Shown: positions 1 to 12,697, counted from the first letter of the stretch. The stretch: DNA of 64,000 nt from Siphonodentalium dalli (GCA_032622095.1 CP136066.1:200224978-200288977), one strand, 5' to 3'. Notes: a model not told the origin generated them from the sequence alone. Numbers and translations: made by a program.

Positions 1-1005
1 ACCATCCAAGTGTGGGGGCTAGCAGCGGATCGTGGGCGTTAGTCGCGTTACCATCCAAGTGTGGGGGCTAGCAGCGGATCGTGGGCGTTAGTCGCGTTAC
101 CATCCGAGTGTGGGGGCTAGCAGCGGATCGCGGGCGTTAGTCGCGTTACCATCCAAGTGTGGGGGCTAGCAGCGGATCGTGGGCGTTAGTCGCGTTACCA
201 TCCAAGTGTGGGGGCTAGCAGCGGATCGTGGGCGTTAGTCGCGTTACCATCCGAGTGTGAGGGCTAGCAGCGGATCGAGGGCGTTAGTCGCGTTACCATC
301 CAAGTGTGGGGGCTAGCAGTGGATCGCGGGCGTTAGTCGCGTTACCATCCGAGTGTGGGGGCTAGCAGCGGATCGTGGGCGTTAGTCGCGTTACCATCCA
401 AGTGTGGGGACTATCAGTGGATCGTGGGCGTTAGTCGCGTTACCATCCAAGTGTGGGGGCTAGCAGCGGATCGTGGGCGTTAGTCGCGTTACCATCCAAG
501 TGTGGGGGCTAGCAGCGGATAGTGGGCGTTAGTCGCGTTACCATCCGAGTGTGGGGGCTAGCAGCGGATCGCGGGCGTTAGTCGCGTTACCATCCGAGTG
601 TGGGGGCTAGCAGCGGATCGTGGGCGTTAGTCGCGTTACCATCCGAGTGTGGGGGCTAGCAGCGGATCGCGGGCGTTAGTCGCGTTACCATCCGAGTGTG
701 GGGGCTAGCAGCGGATCGCGGGCGTTAGTCGCGTTACCATCCAAGTGTGGGGGCTAGCAGCGGATCGTGGGCGTTAGTCGCGTTACCATCCAAGTGTGGG
801 GGCTAGCAGCGGATCGTGGGCGTTAGTCGCGTTACCATCCGAGTGTGGGGGCTAGCAGTGGATCGCGGGCGTTAGTCGCGTTACCATCCGAGTGTGGGGG
901 CTAGCACCGGATCGTGGGCGTTAGTCGCGTTACCATCCAAGTGTGGGGGCTAGCAGCGGATCGTGGGCGTTACTCGCGTTACCATCCGAGTGTGGGGGCT
1001 AGCAG
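1..1005. repeat. 49-bp tandem satellite array
   Basis: About 20.5 copies of a 49-bp unit beginning ACCATCCAAGTGTGGGGGCT. Copies start exactly every 49 bases (1, 50, 99 ... 981) and the last one breaks off near 1005. The unit is GC-rich against the AT-rich surroundings. Variation falls on a few fixed positions (CCAAG/CCGAG; GATCGTGGG/GATCGCGGG/GATCGAGGG). The left edge of the window cuts the array, so its true length is unknown. It lies 3' of the mucin gene. Confidence 0.97.
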
Positions 1006-1910
1006 TCGAATATGGGGCGATATCAGTTGAGATCACACAAGGAAGCAATGTGAATAATATTCTTAAAAGCTTATGGTTACAGGTACAGAAGAATGAGACG
1101 GATATGGCATTCAATTGGTTTATTGGTGACACATGCGTATAAAAATATTATGAAATTCAAAAAATATTGCATTTGTTATAAAATGACCATTTACACGAAC
1201 ATACACACAAGGATATACAGCAGCATTCACACAATAATGAATAAATATACAGGGGTATAGGCCGTCTCATTTGACCCTTCAATTATAAAAGCACCAAAAC
1301 ATGCGATTTTACCCCGATCGTGGGCGCGGCTTGGAGATGTACCATAAGGGACGGAAGAGGAATCGAGGGAGCTGACAAATCACACAGAAAATGGGTATCA
1401 CATGCATCATAAGCATTGAGACTAAAGTATGGGGTCTTACAAAGTCACACGTGTGTTCGGTCCTATATATGATACCAATTAGATCTAACAAGTCACCCTC
1501 AGTTTCGAAAATATATAAACATTTTAAACTCATGCTTATCCTTTTGGATAAACTGTACTACATACATGTATATATATATATAAGTATAGAATAGTCATAT
1601 AATTTGACGTCTAATATGCACATACAGACTTCCAAATAAACCACTGATTTATTTCAGCACGTATTTTACCACGTGCTAAAATGAAGCAAGAACCGCTACT
1701 TCAATTATCATAATAAAGGCACGTGCTCGGAATTATACAGGCGAATATCTTGCAATCGATTTAAATGTTTCCGATATAAATTCCCCATTAGTTGGCTTTT
1801 TAAACACATTTAATAGATGCTAACGACTTTTAAACAATAGTTGGCGATGGATTAAAAGATACGCATATAATTTGACGATATATGTATACAAGGCTTACCT
1901 TCGCTCGTAT

Positions 1911-1962
1911 GATTCAGCAAATGTGGGACCTCGCCAAAGCTTGGTCCACCAGTTGCTGAATC
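1911..1962. repeat. 52-nt imperfect hairpin
   Basis: GATTCAGCAA is paired with TTGCTGAATC (10 bp, perfect). This continues as ATGTGGGACC against GGTCCACCAG with mismatches, around a 12-nt loop. Short for a miRNA precursor; it may be the core of a small fold-back element. Confidence 0.6.
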
Positions 1963-2189
1963 ACAATCGCAAATGAAAACTTTATATCTCGAAAAAAACA
2001 TATTGGTATGTTATATTTATATTATGTACACGTTTTCTGTCTGATCATTTCTCAATCATGAAGTAACGTGGATTAGCTGGATTTTGAACTGACAGTAGAA
2101 TGGGTCGATTAAAATAAACTTTGGTGTGATTTGAATGCGATTGTTGATGGCGCCAATAATTGTATCTTAGCCTCCCACATTTTCATTGG

Positions 2190-2397
2190 TAGTTCCATGT
2201 GTTTGTCTATAAACAAATGGTTCTGTAACTTTTTGATTTTTATGCATAACAAAGCGTACAAACGTGACAATAACATGCAATGTACGCGATATTTATGATT
2301 GGTATAAGAACACTACATAATATTCTTTCTGTTTATGGCGGTTTAGCGGGTGTGACTATTTTAACAGCTATACCCACAGCGAAGTCCGCCGGTATAT
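2190..2397 (-). mobile_element. Decayed fragment of the AGGTAC/GGCGGT TTAA element family
   Basis: The right part (TTCTTTCTGTTTATGGCGGTTT ... ACAGCTATACCCACAGCGAAGTCCGCC, then TTTAA) matches the reverse complement of the element at 17384-17877 and the copy at 54850-55283. The left part is heavily diverged and its boundary is approximate. TTAA follows at 2398-2401. Confidence 0.5.
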
Positions 2398-3921
2398 TTA
2401 ATATATATAATGTATAGTGTTGTTACAAATGAGTTTTCCTGTAGGATATTTAAATTACGTTTAGAAAATTTCTTAGATTGAAAATTGCAGTGCTTATATT
2501 GCAAACATTCAGTCCAGATATAACATTCATGCCCAAGTCTGGTTATAGCTGTCTCAGTGTATGCATATATCAACATTGTACACTTTTCATGATGGTCAAC
2601 ATAAATGGCACAAAATTGTTCACGGCTCAGTTCAATATGTGAACACTGTCATATGTGGTGAATTTACAATAATGATCCAATGCGCTGTCGTTGAATCAGC
2701 ATGGAGGAGATCCTTCGTTGGTCAGTATCGGTCGTATGTCGACGAAAGAACACATTGAGAGCATTGCTAATTGCTTCACTTCAGATAAGAAACACTTTCC
2801 TGTTCGAAGTCCCCAGTGTTGCCGAATGCATAAGGGTCGTATGTGGTGTAGGCTGGGTTAACGAAACCCGCGTAATAGTCTGGTGCGAAGTGTGGTTTTG
2901 GAATCACCAGACCCTCCTCTGAATCCTCAGTGGTTTCTGATTTGTCGTCGGCTGCCGCTTTCCATGGACCGCATCTGGAATGAGTATCATCCAGTCATAT
3001 AACGAGTTGCTATAAATGCATCCAATCAAACAACTTGCTGTTACCAAGGCATCCAATCAAATAACGAGCTGTTAGAAATTAGAAATTATCGTCAATTTAC
3101 TCCATCATGGATGGAGCTGTTCCCGATGCCATGTCATACTTTTGTTAATATAATATTTCAACCTATTTTACAACCTAATTGTAACATAATTTACCTTGTT
3201 ATAATACACTTAATATTGCTTATGATTAACGTCGAATTATTGACGTCAAATTAACAATTCATACTCGACTAAAAGTATGGTAAACCACTTAATATACATA
3301 TGGTTTACTTTTGTATGCATGTCTAAATTAATGTATTTGGTGTTAAATCCTAACTATTTTTGCAAATTACTTTAAAGAATGGCCGACACAAGGATACTAT
3401 CCCATTGGTATGCATATGGTTAAATTGCATATGCATGTTTAATAAGAATAAATAGAAAGTATAGGCAAACTGTGTTGAATTTAAAAGAGTATAATATGTA
3501 TGTATGTATATAACATGTGTGTCTAACAGTCCGTATGTTTGTTCGCGATTTTTCTCCCAGACCTCTGCACCGATTTCAACCAAATGTGGCGTGATGACTT
3601 GGGTGCCCTGTTGGATGTTATAAAGGCGTTAGATTTCCAATAGTTTTATTTGAAAACAAACTAATTTAATTTTTGTTTATAGGTTGTTTAATTTGAGCAT
3701 GGAGTTCAATCTAAAACAAAAATTCAAAAATTAAATTAAACAAATAATATATTTTAAATATAAAAATGTTTAAACGATCACAATGTGCGCGAATTGTACA
3801 ACGGGCCGCCGCTGAATAAAAACTTTGTCCATGATAGAAATGTGCGCATGCCCCTTTTTGACACCGAATACAAGCTCCGGAAGGAAACATATGTCAGCTA
3901 GTTGCATATAATTGTACATGG

Positions 3922-3927
3922 TTTATT
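3922..3927 (-). terminator. Candidate poly(A) signal of the mucin gene
   Basis: TTTATT on the plus strand reads AATAAA on the gene strand, about 325 bases after the stop codon. Chosen by position only; no transcript evidence. Confidence 0.25.
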
Positions 3928-4250
3928 AATATCCTGTCATTTCTCGAAATAAAATTAAATCCCTTAAGCAACTATGTCGACCCTACATATATCTAAAAAA
4001 AATCATATGAAAGTAGATGCGCTATAAGTAGTTTTTGGAACAACAGTCATATGGTCACATGAAATAAGTGTTAGATGTCAGGTAAATTGCAGTCAAAGTT
4101 TGATGTAAAACGAATACAATGATAATAAACGCAGTTCTGAAGAGCTACTGACAGGTAAGCCTCCATTATTTTCAAGTGATTGACCAATGAAAATAGAATG
4201 AAATAAACTTGACTCGTGAGGGCACAGCCCATGCATAATTGGACGGAATG

Positions 4251-4414
4251 TTATACAGAAGGAGCTTCAACATTCATTCTTATATTCTGAACGCCAGATG
4301 AAGCAAAGTATACGCTGTCTACTGACCTATATATCCTGGCAGCAGCTACAATGATCGCAACTATGAGTCCCAGCAAACCTAGACCAGCGATTATTCCCGC
4401 TATTTTTACATTAT
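4251..4414 (-). CDS. Mucin gene, last exon: transmembrane helix and cytoplasmic tail
   Basis: Final exon of the modular mucin. An acceptor (TTTTACAG) at 4415-4416 opens it in phase 1, and the previous exon donates C, making codon CAT. Residues NVKIAGIIAGLGLLGLIVAI then IVAAARIYR form one hydrophobic helix with a GxxxGxGxxG face, followed by a basic stop-transfer R-I-Y-R. The tail of about 28 residues ends EAPSV and TAA (4251-4253). With the Cys-rich and Thr-rich segments upstream this makes a type I membrane protein. The tail contains YRSV, which fits a Y-x-x-hydrophobic sorting motif, but that is only a short match. The exon is separated from its neighbour by a 9.9-kb intron. Confidence 0.8.
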
Positions 4415-4747
4415 CTGTAAAATATAAATTGAAGTTAGTAAAACAAAAACTCATTTTGACATTCGTAATATACGAATTATTGTCATCTTAGTATGGTCAT
4501 TACTGTGTATATATGCATTCATTTGCTTATTGTCCCATAACATTGTAAATTAGTGATAACTGATTAAGAACGGTACCGTAAATAACATCTAATCATCATT
4601 GTTTGTCGGATAAATCACAATGTGTGACTTCTTGTAAATCGTTATCCAACGCCGGCGAACAGTTGCTGATTAACTATAAACGAAGTTAAGGGTTTTAATG
4701 AGCTCTGGGTCAGTAGTATGGAACTTTTACAAATCTTGACAAATGAT

Positions 4748-5245
4748 TACAACAACTACAATATTTACAATACAGTTGCAATATGTTCAATTGTCTAAGT
4801 GTATTGTTCTTGGCACATTTAGAATGTAAAAATATTTAAAACTGCACATACTGTTTGGAACTTTGATTATACAAACATTAAATACTACATATAACCAAAT
4901 AATGTAGCTGACAGTTAAATCTAAAGTTATTCTGAAGAAAACGAATAATTAATTGTTCTTATCACCATTGTTGTAGCAAAATAGAGCCCATTTTCAGGAA
5001 AAAAATTATACCATCGTAGCCTCAAATTTACTTTTAGCCTGAACACTCTTTGTTAAAATTATCCGAACACACTGTGTGCCTTTAAATATTTTAGAATTAT
5101 ATGTCACATGTAAGAAAGTAGTCCTAGGTATGGAAGAGTCTCGCTCTTCGATGCATTGGATTGAGAGAATGAATTATGTGTATGAATGTTTGTCTTTCCT
5201 CCTTTGTCATTCTTTCTTCTAAATAAAACATAATAAAAAAAAAAC
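4748..5245 (+). mobile_element. Candidate retrocopy with 16-bp target duplication and A tail
   Basis: AATCTTGACAAATGAT occurs exactly at 4732-4747 and again at 5246-5261. The enclosed 498 bp end in AATAAAACATAATAAAAAAAAAAC, a polyadenylation signal plus A10 tail directly before the second copy. That is the signature of target-primed reverse transcription by a LINE machinery. The insert shows no convincing open frame, so it may be a retroposed 3' UTR, a truncated LINE or an unknown SINE. Internally it is AT-rich and otherwise unremarkable. Confidence 0.55.
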
Positions 5246-6588
5246 AATCTTGACAAATGATAAGTATTGCATGGTTACTACTAATAAGTAACAGTGACGC
5301 AGTTAGTTTATCATCCACCCCCATATATATGTCCTAATTTTTTGGATTGTGGTTGAATGTTTACCACGTCACACTACACACTACACGTGTTTAATTTTAA
5401 AGTAATACAAACATAAAACCATTGCGATTTGATTAAGCGTTTGCCAAACTCCACGCCTTGATATGGTGGTTGGCGTCAAAACACTCACTAATAGTATATC
5501 TTCGATAAAGGAGAATTCTTTCGGGAAAAACTTATGAAATGATTGACCAATATATTATATGAATGGTTGACAGACGTTTACACATTCGCCTGTGTTGTCA
5601 CAACATCAATTACGAAAAATAAACATTCGGGTCTAAATATTACGAAGCAGCGTGTGTAATGTCGAATTGTCCCTCACATTAACATTTAATCTTAAGGGTG
5701 CATTTACATTGCTATATATCTGTATACAGATCTGCGTGAAGTCACGTATCGCAGATTACTGTGATCACAATATGATTACTGATAGCGAACGCGCGCTCAT
5801 CATTACTTTGGTAATTGACAATTCACTATGAGTGGTGTCAGTTTAGGCCATACAAAACCATTAATCAACTATCAGCAGCCCAAAGCATTTTATTCTTACA
5901 CCAGTTGATAATGGTTCGAAGAAAGAATGAAATTTACACGAGAACAAATCACATAGGAATACACAATAAACAACAGTGTACATAAATATAAATAGTGCTT
6001 CTTCGTATACGATCCCTATAACAGACATGTGTGGAATTCCATTCTAATCACAACTTTGTGAGCATAAAATACACCCAATGACCTAGCTATAGATTATATT
6101 CTGCGCTTGCCAACGTCAGTGATAGCGGCCTTATTGTGCTATGCTTTTGCGGTCGCCCTGTTGTTCACTGAGTGTAATAAGGTATTACCGAACTCCAAGA
6201 AGAACAAATATTAATAAGATATACTGTATAGTAAAAACTTTACGTTAAGTACGTTGTCACCACACTCACCAGCACACGTGTTCTCGATTACACAGTGTGA
6301 AACACATGGGTTGAAATGACAAAGAAAGATTAAGCACATTCGCCAAGCCCGATTAACAATTAATCAAATCAGATTTGCCTGTCGCATTGCATCGGTGGTG
6401 ATCGTGACTTATAACCGGCACGACTTTTGCTCACACGAACGAATACCGTTTTCTTTCTGTGTGTATTTCTTTATCAACCCGTTTACACTGGTATACGTGT
6501 AGAACTGTATACATAGATATAGTAATGTAAACACACCCTAATACGGCGATATGCTCAGGGAAACCATCCATGTTGTGTTATGGAGCAA

Positions 6589-9500
6589 CCAATTCGTCGC
6601 GTGAGAACCAGAAGGTTCTAACTACCATTACTCAATTTTAGAGAAAATCGACATTGAAATTTTGAGCACCGGAATTTCGTACTAAAACCCATTTGTTATA
6701 TGCGCGGAAGTTATATGTTGTGCCCATGGTTGGACTTTATGTAAATGCGAGGTTTCATGCCCAAACAAAACGGATTCACGGCGTGATATGTAAAAATGTG
6801 TTTGCAGATAGAACCATTTGAACACAAAATGGTCAGATTATGTGCGGATCAGAATGCCCTAGTAGATAGGACACTGTGGCACAATAAATCACGGACCTTC
6901 TCAAACTTGTGAGTTCTATCTACGATAATCTCTGGATAACCACACTTCAAATTGTAGCCCGGGTTTTCATCTGACACAAACCTCAGTCTGCAATGAAACC
7001 ATGTCAGATTGACGATTGTGTCAGGTAGAAACAGGGACTATTAAATTTTGTGAATTCTATAAAGATTGTTTGGTGCAATATAATGAAGGAATTCAAATTG
7101 AATAAGCACAACCCAATGGTCAGTTAATTGACAGGATCAGACATATGTACGTGTAACCTGTAACGTGTGGTACTATTGTATTGTATAAATGATTGCCATT
7201 GGTGCATCAAAAGTTTCAGCATTATATACCTGATTTATTAATATCAACGTCACAAGCAATGATATACAACAAGCCGAGATATTTTCAAAAACTTAACCCT
7301 CCCCATAAACTGATTTTCTATTTGAAAATACCTGTCAAGTCAGAATAGCCCGTTTTATTTCCGTTTTGTCAACCAATTCAGAGTCTTATCATATATCATG
7401 GAATTAGCATGTATCTGAGGAGGTTTGTGTTATGGTAGAGTCTATTTTGTTTAAATATTTGATTTTTTGGGGGTAAATTGGCTAAAAATAATTATTATTT
7501 TTATAGGAAATGTTTTTGAAAAATTCACATGACTTTGTCAGTTTTATGGATACAGCTGCACAACATGCACCACAATAAGCACAAATTCTTCCCCAATATC
7601 AGACATGAAATGCTATAATCATGTATCAGACCAGAATTAAGAAATAAAGTAAAACTTAACCCTACCCCAAGATAGTGTTCTCAATGCTTTCAATTTTATA
7701 CTAAACTCGAAAGGTCATTCGTACTAGTTGACAGAAGATTCATATAATAAATTGCAATTGTTCTGCCCACGGATTATGTAATCTCATCTTCACTGTCACT
7801 GTCAAATGTGATGGTATCAGTCAATAGAAATTCTGTGCAGCATCTTACAGGAAGAATGGTTCAAACAACGCAGGCTATCTATAATTGGCCGTCCATCCAT
7901 AAAGTGCTACACTGGGAGTGGTTGATTTGGCAACGGTTGCAAGTCTCCACTGTTTTGCTATCATATTGGCTTTTTTTGAGTGCAGAATTAAAAATTCCTA
8001 ACACGGTGGAAGTGCAGAAAGATCAGCCACCTTTTGCTGATTCTCGAACTTTTGCTGAAAGTTTACCCACCTAGCTTAATTCACTTTTCTCGAATGTGGA
8101 CCATACATGTATAAGGCTTCCAAAATGGCAACAACTTTTTACACATATCTTGAACATTATTCTCTGCGTTTCCGAAAATGTAGCAAATTTTACATGTTAG
8201 CTAATCAACTGATAACTAAATGTTCTATTTTGGTTGTCTCATTTCCTTATGGGGCATAACAAATACATTTTAAAGTTGCCTTATCTGGTTTTTTTTCCGA
8301 GAACCTCTTTGGATACTGGCTATATTTGTTTAATAAATGGGCAGAACTTTGAAATGGAACTGAAATTAATCATAATCTGTGGCCATTCAGACCTACTACG
8401 ATACACAATGATCAACACGATATAGGGTGGAGGTCAAGATGGCAACATGGGAGTTACCGTGTGGTCATAGGTGATGTGAATATGTATAAAGGGTGTTACT
8501 GTATGGTCATGAACGATGTAAATAGGTGTACATGATTAGCAATATGGTCATGAAAGGGGTGGGCATGGTGAGATGTGTATGTATGCAAGGAGTGATTGTA
8601 TGGTCATATGTGAGGTGAATATGTATACAGGGAGTGAATGTATGGTTTTTATGGCTATGACTACCCAGTACATGTGTACATAATGTGGCTTAATGGGCAT
8701 TGGTGTGGTTTATGTAATTAACGAGAGTACATACATGGTAATATGTCTGTTTATGTATATATGGAGTGACTGCATGGTCATGGGTGGGATCCACATTTGT
8801 ACCTTGTGTGGTTGTATTACCATGGGTAGGTGTATATGTATATGATGTACATGTGTTGGCTGTATGATCATGGGTGGGGTGAATGGATAAATCGATGTGC
8901 AGCTATGTTTCCAGGGACTCACTGTATGGCCAATGGTGAGGTGAACAGGTATACAAGGAGTGACTGTATGATCATGAATGTGGTGAATAGGTATACAGGG
9001 AGTGACTACAGTGTCATGTATATGGTTATGGGTCAGGTGTAGGAGTATACCTAACCTAGTGGGCCTGCATGGCTGTATGGTCATGTGTAGGGTGTACTGG
9101 TATACACTAGTGTGGCTATGGTTATGGAGAGGTATGTGTATAAAGTGAGTGGCTATATATCCATTAGTGAGGTGCATATATATGTTTAACTGGAGTGATT
9201 CTATGGTCATGGTTGGGAATATATATATAACTTGCGTGGCTATTTTGCCATGGGTTTGGTGAACATGTATACAGCGAGTGACCGATGACCAATGGTGAGG
9301 TGCATAGGTATACAATGATTGACTGTATGATCAGGAATGCGTTGAATAGGTACACATGGCTGACTATATGGTCATGGGTCAGGTGTATGCGTATACCTAG
9401 TGTGTCTACATGTGTGCATGGCTTTATTGGCATGCATGTGTGGGGGTGTACATGTATACACGAGTGTGGATATATATGGTCATGGTGAGTGGCTATATGG

Positions 9501-11022
9501 CCAATGGTGATATGCATATGTATACATGTACATGGAGTGACTCTATGGTCATGGATGGGGTGTATATATTTATCTCGAATGGCTATTTTGGCCATGGCGA
9601 ATAGGAATACGGGGATTGACTGTATGGACAATGGTGAGATAAATAGGCATACAAGCATTGACTTATGATCACGAAAGTGGTGAATAGGTATACAGGGTTT
9701 GACTATATGTTCATGGTTCAGGTGTATGTGTATAGAGTGAGTGACCATCTTGCCATTCGTGCGGTGTTTTTGTGTATATATATGGAGTGACTGTATGTTA
9801 CTGGGTTGGTTGTACATGTGTACCTTGGATCGCTATTGCTTTCCACAATAACTCAACGATATAGTAATATATAGTTCTCCATGTTGATGGCGTTTATCCA
9901 CGATGGAGGAAACGTTAAATGATTCCCCCTGATAATAGTTAATCAATATTTATGCTAATGGGCAGGTGATTCACGTCAGTGATATCGAGATGTCAAATAT
10001 ACATAAAAATACACTTATTGGGTTCCATCCCATCACGGGTAATGATTACCTTCCAAAAAGGAAAAAAACACTTGTCTGAAAGTTGCGGAAAGACGATCAA
10101 AATATATTGAAGTCATGGCCTATTTAGGAACGAATTGGGTTTTGGACAGTGACACGCTTACACACTTAACTTAAAAATAATCAAAACTTTTAGCTAATTC
10201 ACCCACAAAAATCTAATATTTAAACAAAATTAGACTCTACAATAACATAAACCTCCTCAGATACATCCTAATTCCATGATATATGACAAGACTCTGGGAC
10301 AAGTAATGACAACGGCTCAGCATGGCTTTGTATTTTTGAGCTAAATCGGGATTCGTTAGGTCTAAGGTCAAATCGGGCAGTGCAAGTCGATACACGAGAC
10401 AGAACTCGAAGGTCTAACTCACACGCATAACATGACGAGTCCTTAAATCACTCTATCAAACGTAGATGGAACACTATGAAGTAACACATCAATCACTCGC
10501 CCGTAGCACAAGAAAGTTCTATCTACACGCACAAGGTCTAAGTGGAAATCCTAGGATTGAACATCACAATGTCAGAACGTTCTATCTACAATATAGCTCA
10601 CAAAAGTGTCTTATTGATTTGATCTTGATACTTTTGTAGGTTGAAGAGGTAAATAGTATTCAAGGGAACATTTATATTGGGCTATACCGTAATAATGTTG
10701 AAACGTTATAATATTTATCTCATATTATTGTCGAGACAACACAATTCACATTTCGTCGACAGCCATTCGCCAAACTTACATCACATGACGCGGACTGCCA
10801 ATCCTATTGGCTCTGTAGATAGAACCATCTTGCTCTACCAAAAGAATGCAGATTGGAGATAGAACGTATTTGCACAGCATTTTGTGTGAAAACTGGGACT
10901 CGAGGTCATGTGATCATGCGTTTAACGGACAGATTATGAGCTGCCGGTTCTATCGGTACCAATAACTCATTTTCCCGCCAAAATACAGTTAGAACCTTCT
11001 GGTTCTCACGCGACGAATTCGC
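6589..11022. mobile_element. 4.4-kb fold-back structure with long diverged inverted arms
   Basis: The outer arms 6589-6622 and 10988-11022 are reverse complements (AATTCGTCGCGTGAGAACC, AGAAGGTTCTAAC). The inner arms 7379-7486 and 10189-10298 also match over about 100 bp (GTCTTATCATATATCATGGA, GTATCTGAGGAGGTTT). Between them each arm is diverged but carries scattered copies of AGATAGAAC / GTTCTATCT (for example 6803, 6912, 10510, 10577, 10812, 10855). The centre holds a degenerate minisatellite (8440-9840). No transposase frame is visible. The layout resembles fold-back or long-TIR elements; the family is not identified. Confidence 0.6.
8440..9840. repeat. Degenerate minisatellite, unit about 42-55 bp
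   Basis: Loose tandem copies of a motif reading TGTATGGTCATgnGTGAGGTGAATAGGTATACAGGGAGTGAC. Spacing varies and the copies are strongly diverged. The long open frames on both strands here (for example 8710-9315 and 9164-9817 minus) follow from the repeat and are not genes. Confidence 0.85.
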
Positions 11023-11411
11023 CAAATTCACCGTTTTGGAAATTTTATAAATGTTTTAGTTACAAATCGCCCGATTAATATGCTATATCTATATCTATAT
11101 CTGCATTCGTGGAAAATAGACAAATTATGTAATAGAAATTACCGCTCGAAATATGCAGATTCAATATGCAAGACTTTTAATTATGAAGGCGATACAAGGG
11201 GAATCATACATACCAAATGGTGTCTGGTACTTGGAAGCGTTTGACGGCATATTCGGACATGCGGCTGTGAATAAAAGATACAGTGATGATTAATTAGTGG
11301 GTGGTAACGTGTGGATACTTGTATCCACGAATATGATCATCATCACAGTGTCAGTGGTGCATTAGGTGTATTATTTCACAACTGCAATAGAATATTATTA
11401 TTTCACAACCA

Positions 11412-11672
11412 ATAGAAAAGGGTAGGTGGCATAGTACACCCCGTGATGATCGAATATGTACACTATGTAACAACGGCCAAATCGGTGACGAAATTCACTA
11501 TATGTTTTACTGTCAATCATTATCAACAGAGCGAAAAACGCTGTTGCACAAGTCATATTGGAATTACCCAAGTCCAATGAAACTAAGAATCTTGTTCTCC
11601 ACGAGAAAACCATCGATAGCTAGGAGACTCTGTAAATTTATCAAGATTATGGAGGGTCGACTAGTTACTTGA
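11412..11672 (+). pseudogene. C-terminal fragment of a non-LTR retrotransposon ORF2
   Basis: One open frame read on the plus strand gives KGRWHSTPRDDRICTLCNNG, followed by IGDEIHYMFYC and STERKTLL, and ends at TGA (11670-11672). The pattern RxCxLCxxxxxGDExHYxxxC ... ERK is the zinc-knuckle-like C-terminus common to many LINE ORF2 proteins. It carries no RT domain because the element is 5'-truncated. It is followed by a 3' UTR and a simple-repeat tail, as expected for a dead-on-arrival LINE copy inside an intron. Confidence 0.75.
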
Positions 11673-11936
11673 TGAGGTCAGGAAGAGGCCGCATACTATG
11701 CCTCCCCACGGCTGTGCCTTGGGTTGGTATGGTGTGGGGGTCCTCGCTGGTCTTATCCAGTGACTGGTTTACCCTGCCCCTGATAGATTACAGTCAGAAC
11801 AATATATTTGTATTGAATTGATATATTCCTTATTCGTCCAACACTGCCTCTGATATTATGTATACATATGTAAACATGTTTTCTTTCAACCATTGATGTA
11901 TGGTATAAGAAATAAATCTATCTATCTATCTATGCA
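11412..11936 (+). mobile_element. 5'-truncated LINE copy with (ATCT)n tail
   Basis: ORF2 C-terminus (11412-11672), then about 240 bp of 3' UTR (GCCGCATACTATGCCTCCCC ...), AAATAAATC at 11910-11919 and a short ATCT repeat to 11936. CR1/Jockey-type elements often end in short tandem repeats instead of poly(A). Confidence 0.7.
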
Positions 11937-11944
11937 AGAATTAT

Positions 11945-12300
11945 GAATAAATTTGTGTTGGTATGTGCGCATTCATGTTCCCATAACAAAAGTTAATCGC
12001 TTGTATAATGTGCGTATTTTTGTTCCAAATTATCAGAAGCATGGGTGAGTAGGTGGTGTAATGTGCGTCTTGAATTCTTGATGTTCCCAAATATAAGAAA
12101 CATGAGTGACTCGGTGGTGCAATGTGTGTATTTATGTTGACAAATATAAAATTCATATGAATGACTGTGCGGTATAATGATTGAATTTATGTCCACACAT
12201 GTAAGAAACAAATGAGTCGGCGGTGTATTTATGTTAAAAACATGAATGAACATGTGGTTTAATGTGTGTTTATGTTCGCAGATATAATAGACATGACTAT
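11945..12300. repeat. Degenerate ~62-bp minisatellite
   Basis: Five to six diverged copies of a unit reading roughly AATGTGTGTATTTATGTTCA-CAAATATAAGAAACATGAGT-GAGTCGGTGGTGT. Overlapping minus-strand frames (11941-12253) are by-products. Confidence 0.8.
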
Positions 12301-12697
12301 ATACTTAACCTGGAAAGTTGTGTTCGCATTGCGACAATTGATTATTTGGATCCAAGCTTAGCGTCACACTTTTACGTTCAGTACATCAATACTAAATAAC
12401 ATGTTGTAATTCAACATAAAATAACATAGCACAAAAGTGCCAACAATTAAGACATGGAACTGACAGCCGATATACTCTGACGTTCATTTGTTAAACTGGT
12501 ATACATTGGCGACATTCGGGCGTTGTTTATGCTTTGGATTACACTAAGTAATTTATTATTTATTATCAGACAATAATTGTAGAACACGAGAAAACGGTAC
12601 ATACTATTGATTGTTGAGAACATTCCGGTGGTTTGTTCAACACCTCCCATGCAGCATTCGATGCAATACTGCACTGATAATCGATATTTAATTACAG

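Larger units (their letters stand above)
1006..4250. other. 3' flank of the mucin gene, no supported gene
   Basis: This stretch lies downstream of the stop codon of the minus-strand gene. It contains a TA microsatellite near 1565-1585, a strong hairpin (1911-1962), the decayed end of a TTAA element (2190-2397) and the probable 3' UTR with a poly(A) signal candidate near 3922. Short open frames such as 2561-2758 and 3350-3583 show no recognisable domain and are not called. The phrase 'accgatttcaaccaaa' near 3570 occurs in many invertebrate DNA transposons but is not enough for a family call. Confidence 0.6.

Noticed and set aside
1-1005. CRISPR-like regular spacing
   Set aside because: Copies are directly head to tail with no spacers, and the genome is eukaryotic.
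8710-9817. 201- and 217-aa minus-strand frames rich in His and Ile
   Set aside because: They lie wholly in the degenerate minisatellite 8440-9840 and repeat with its units.
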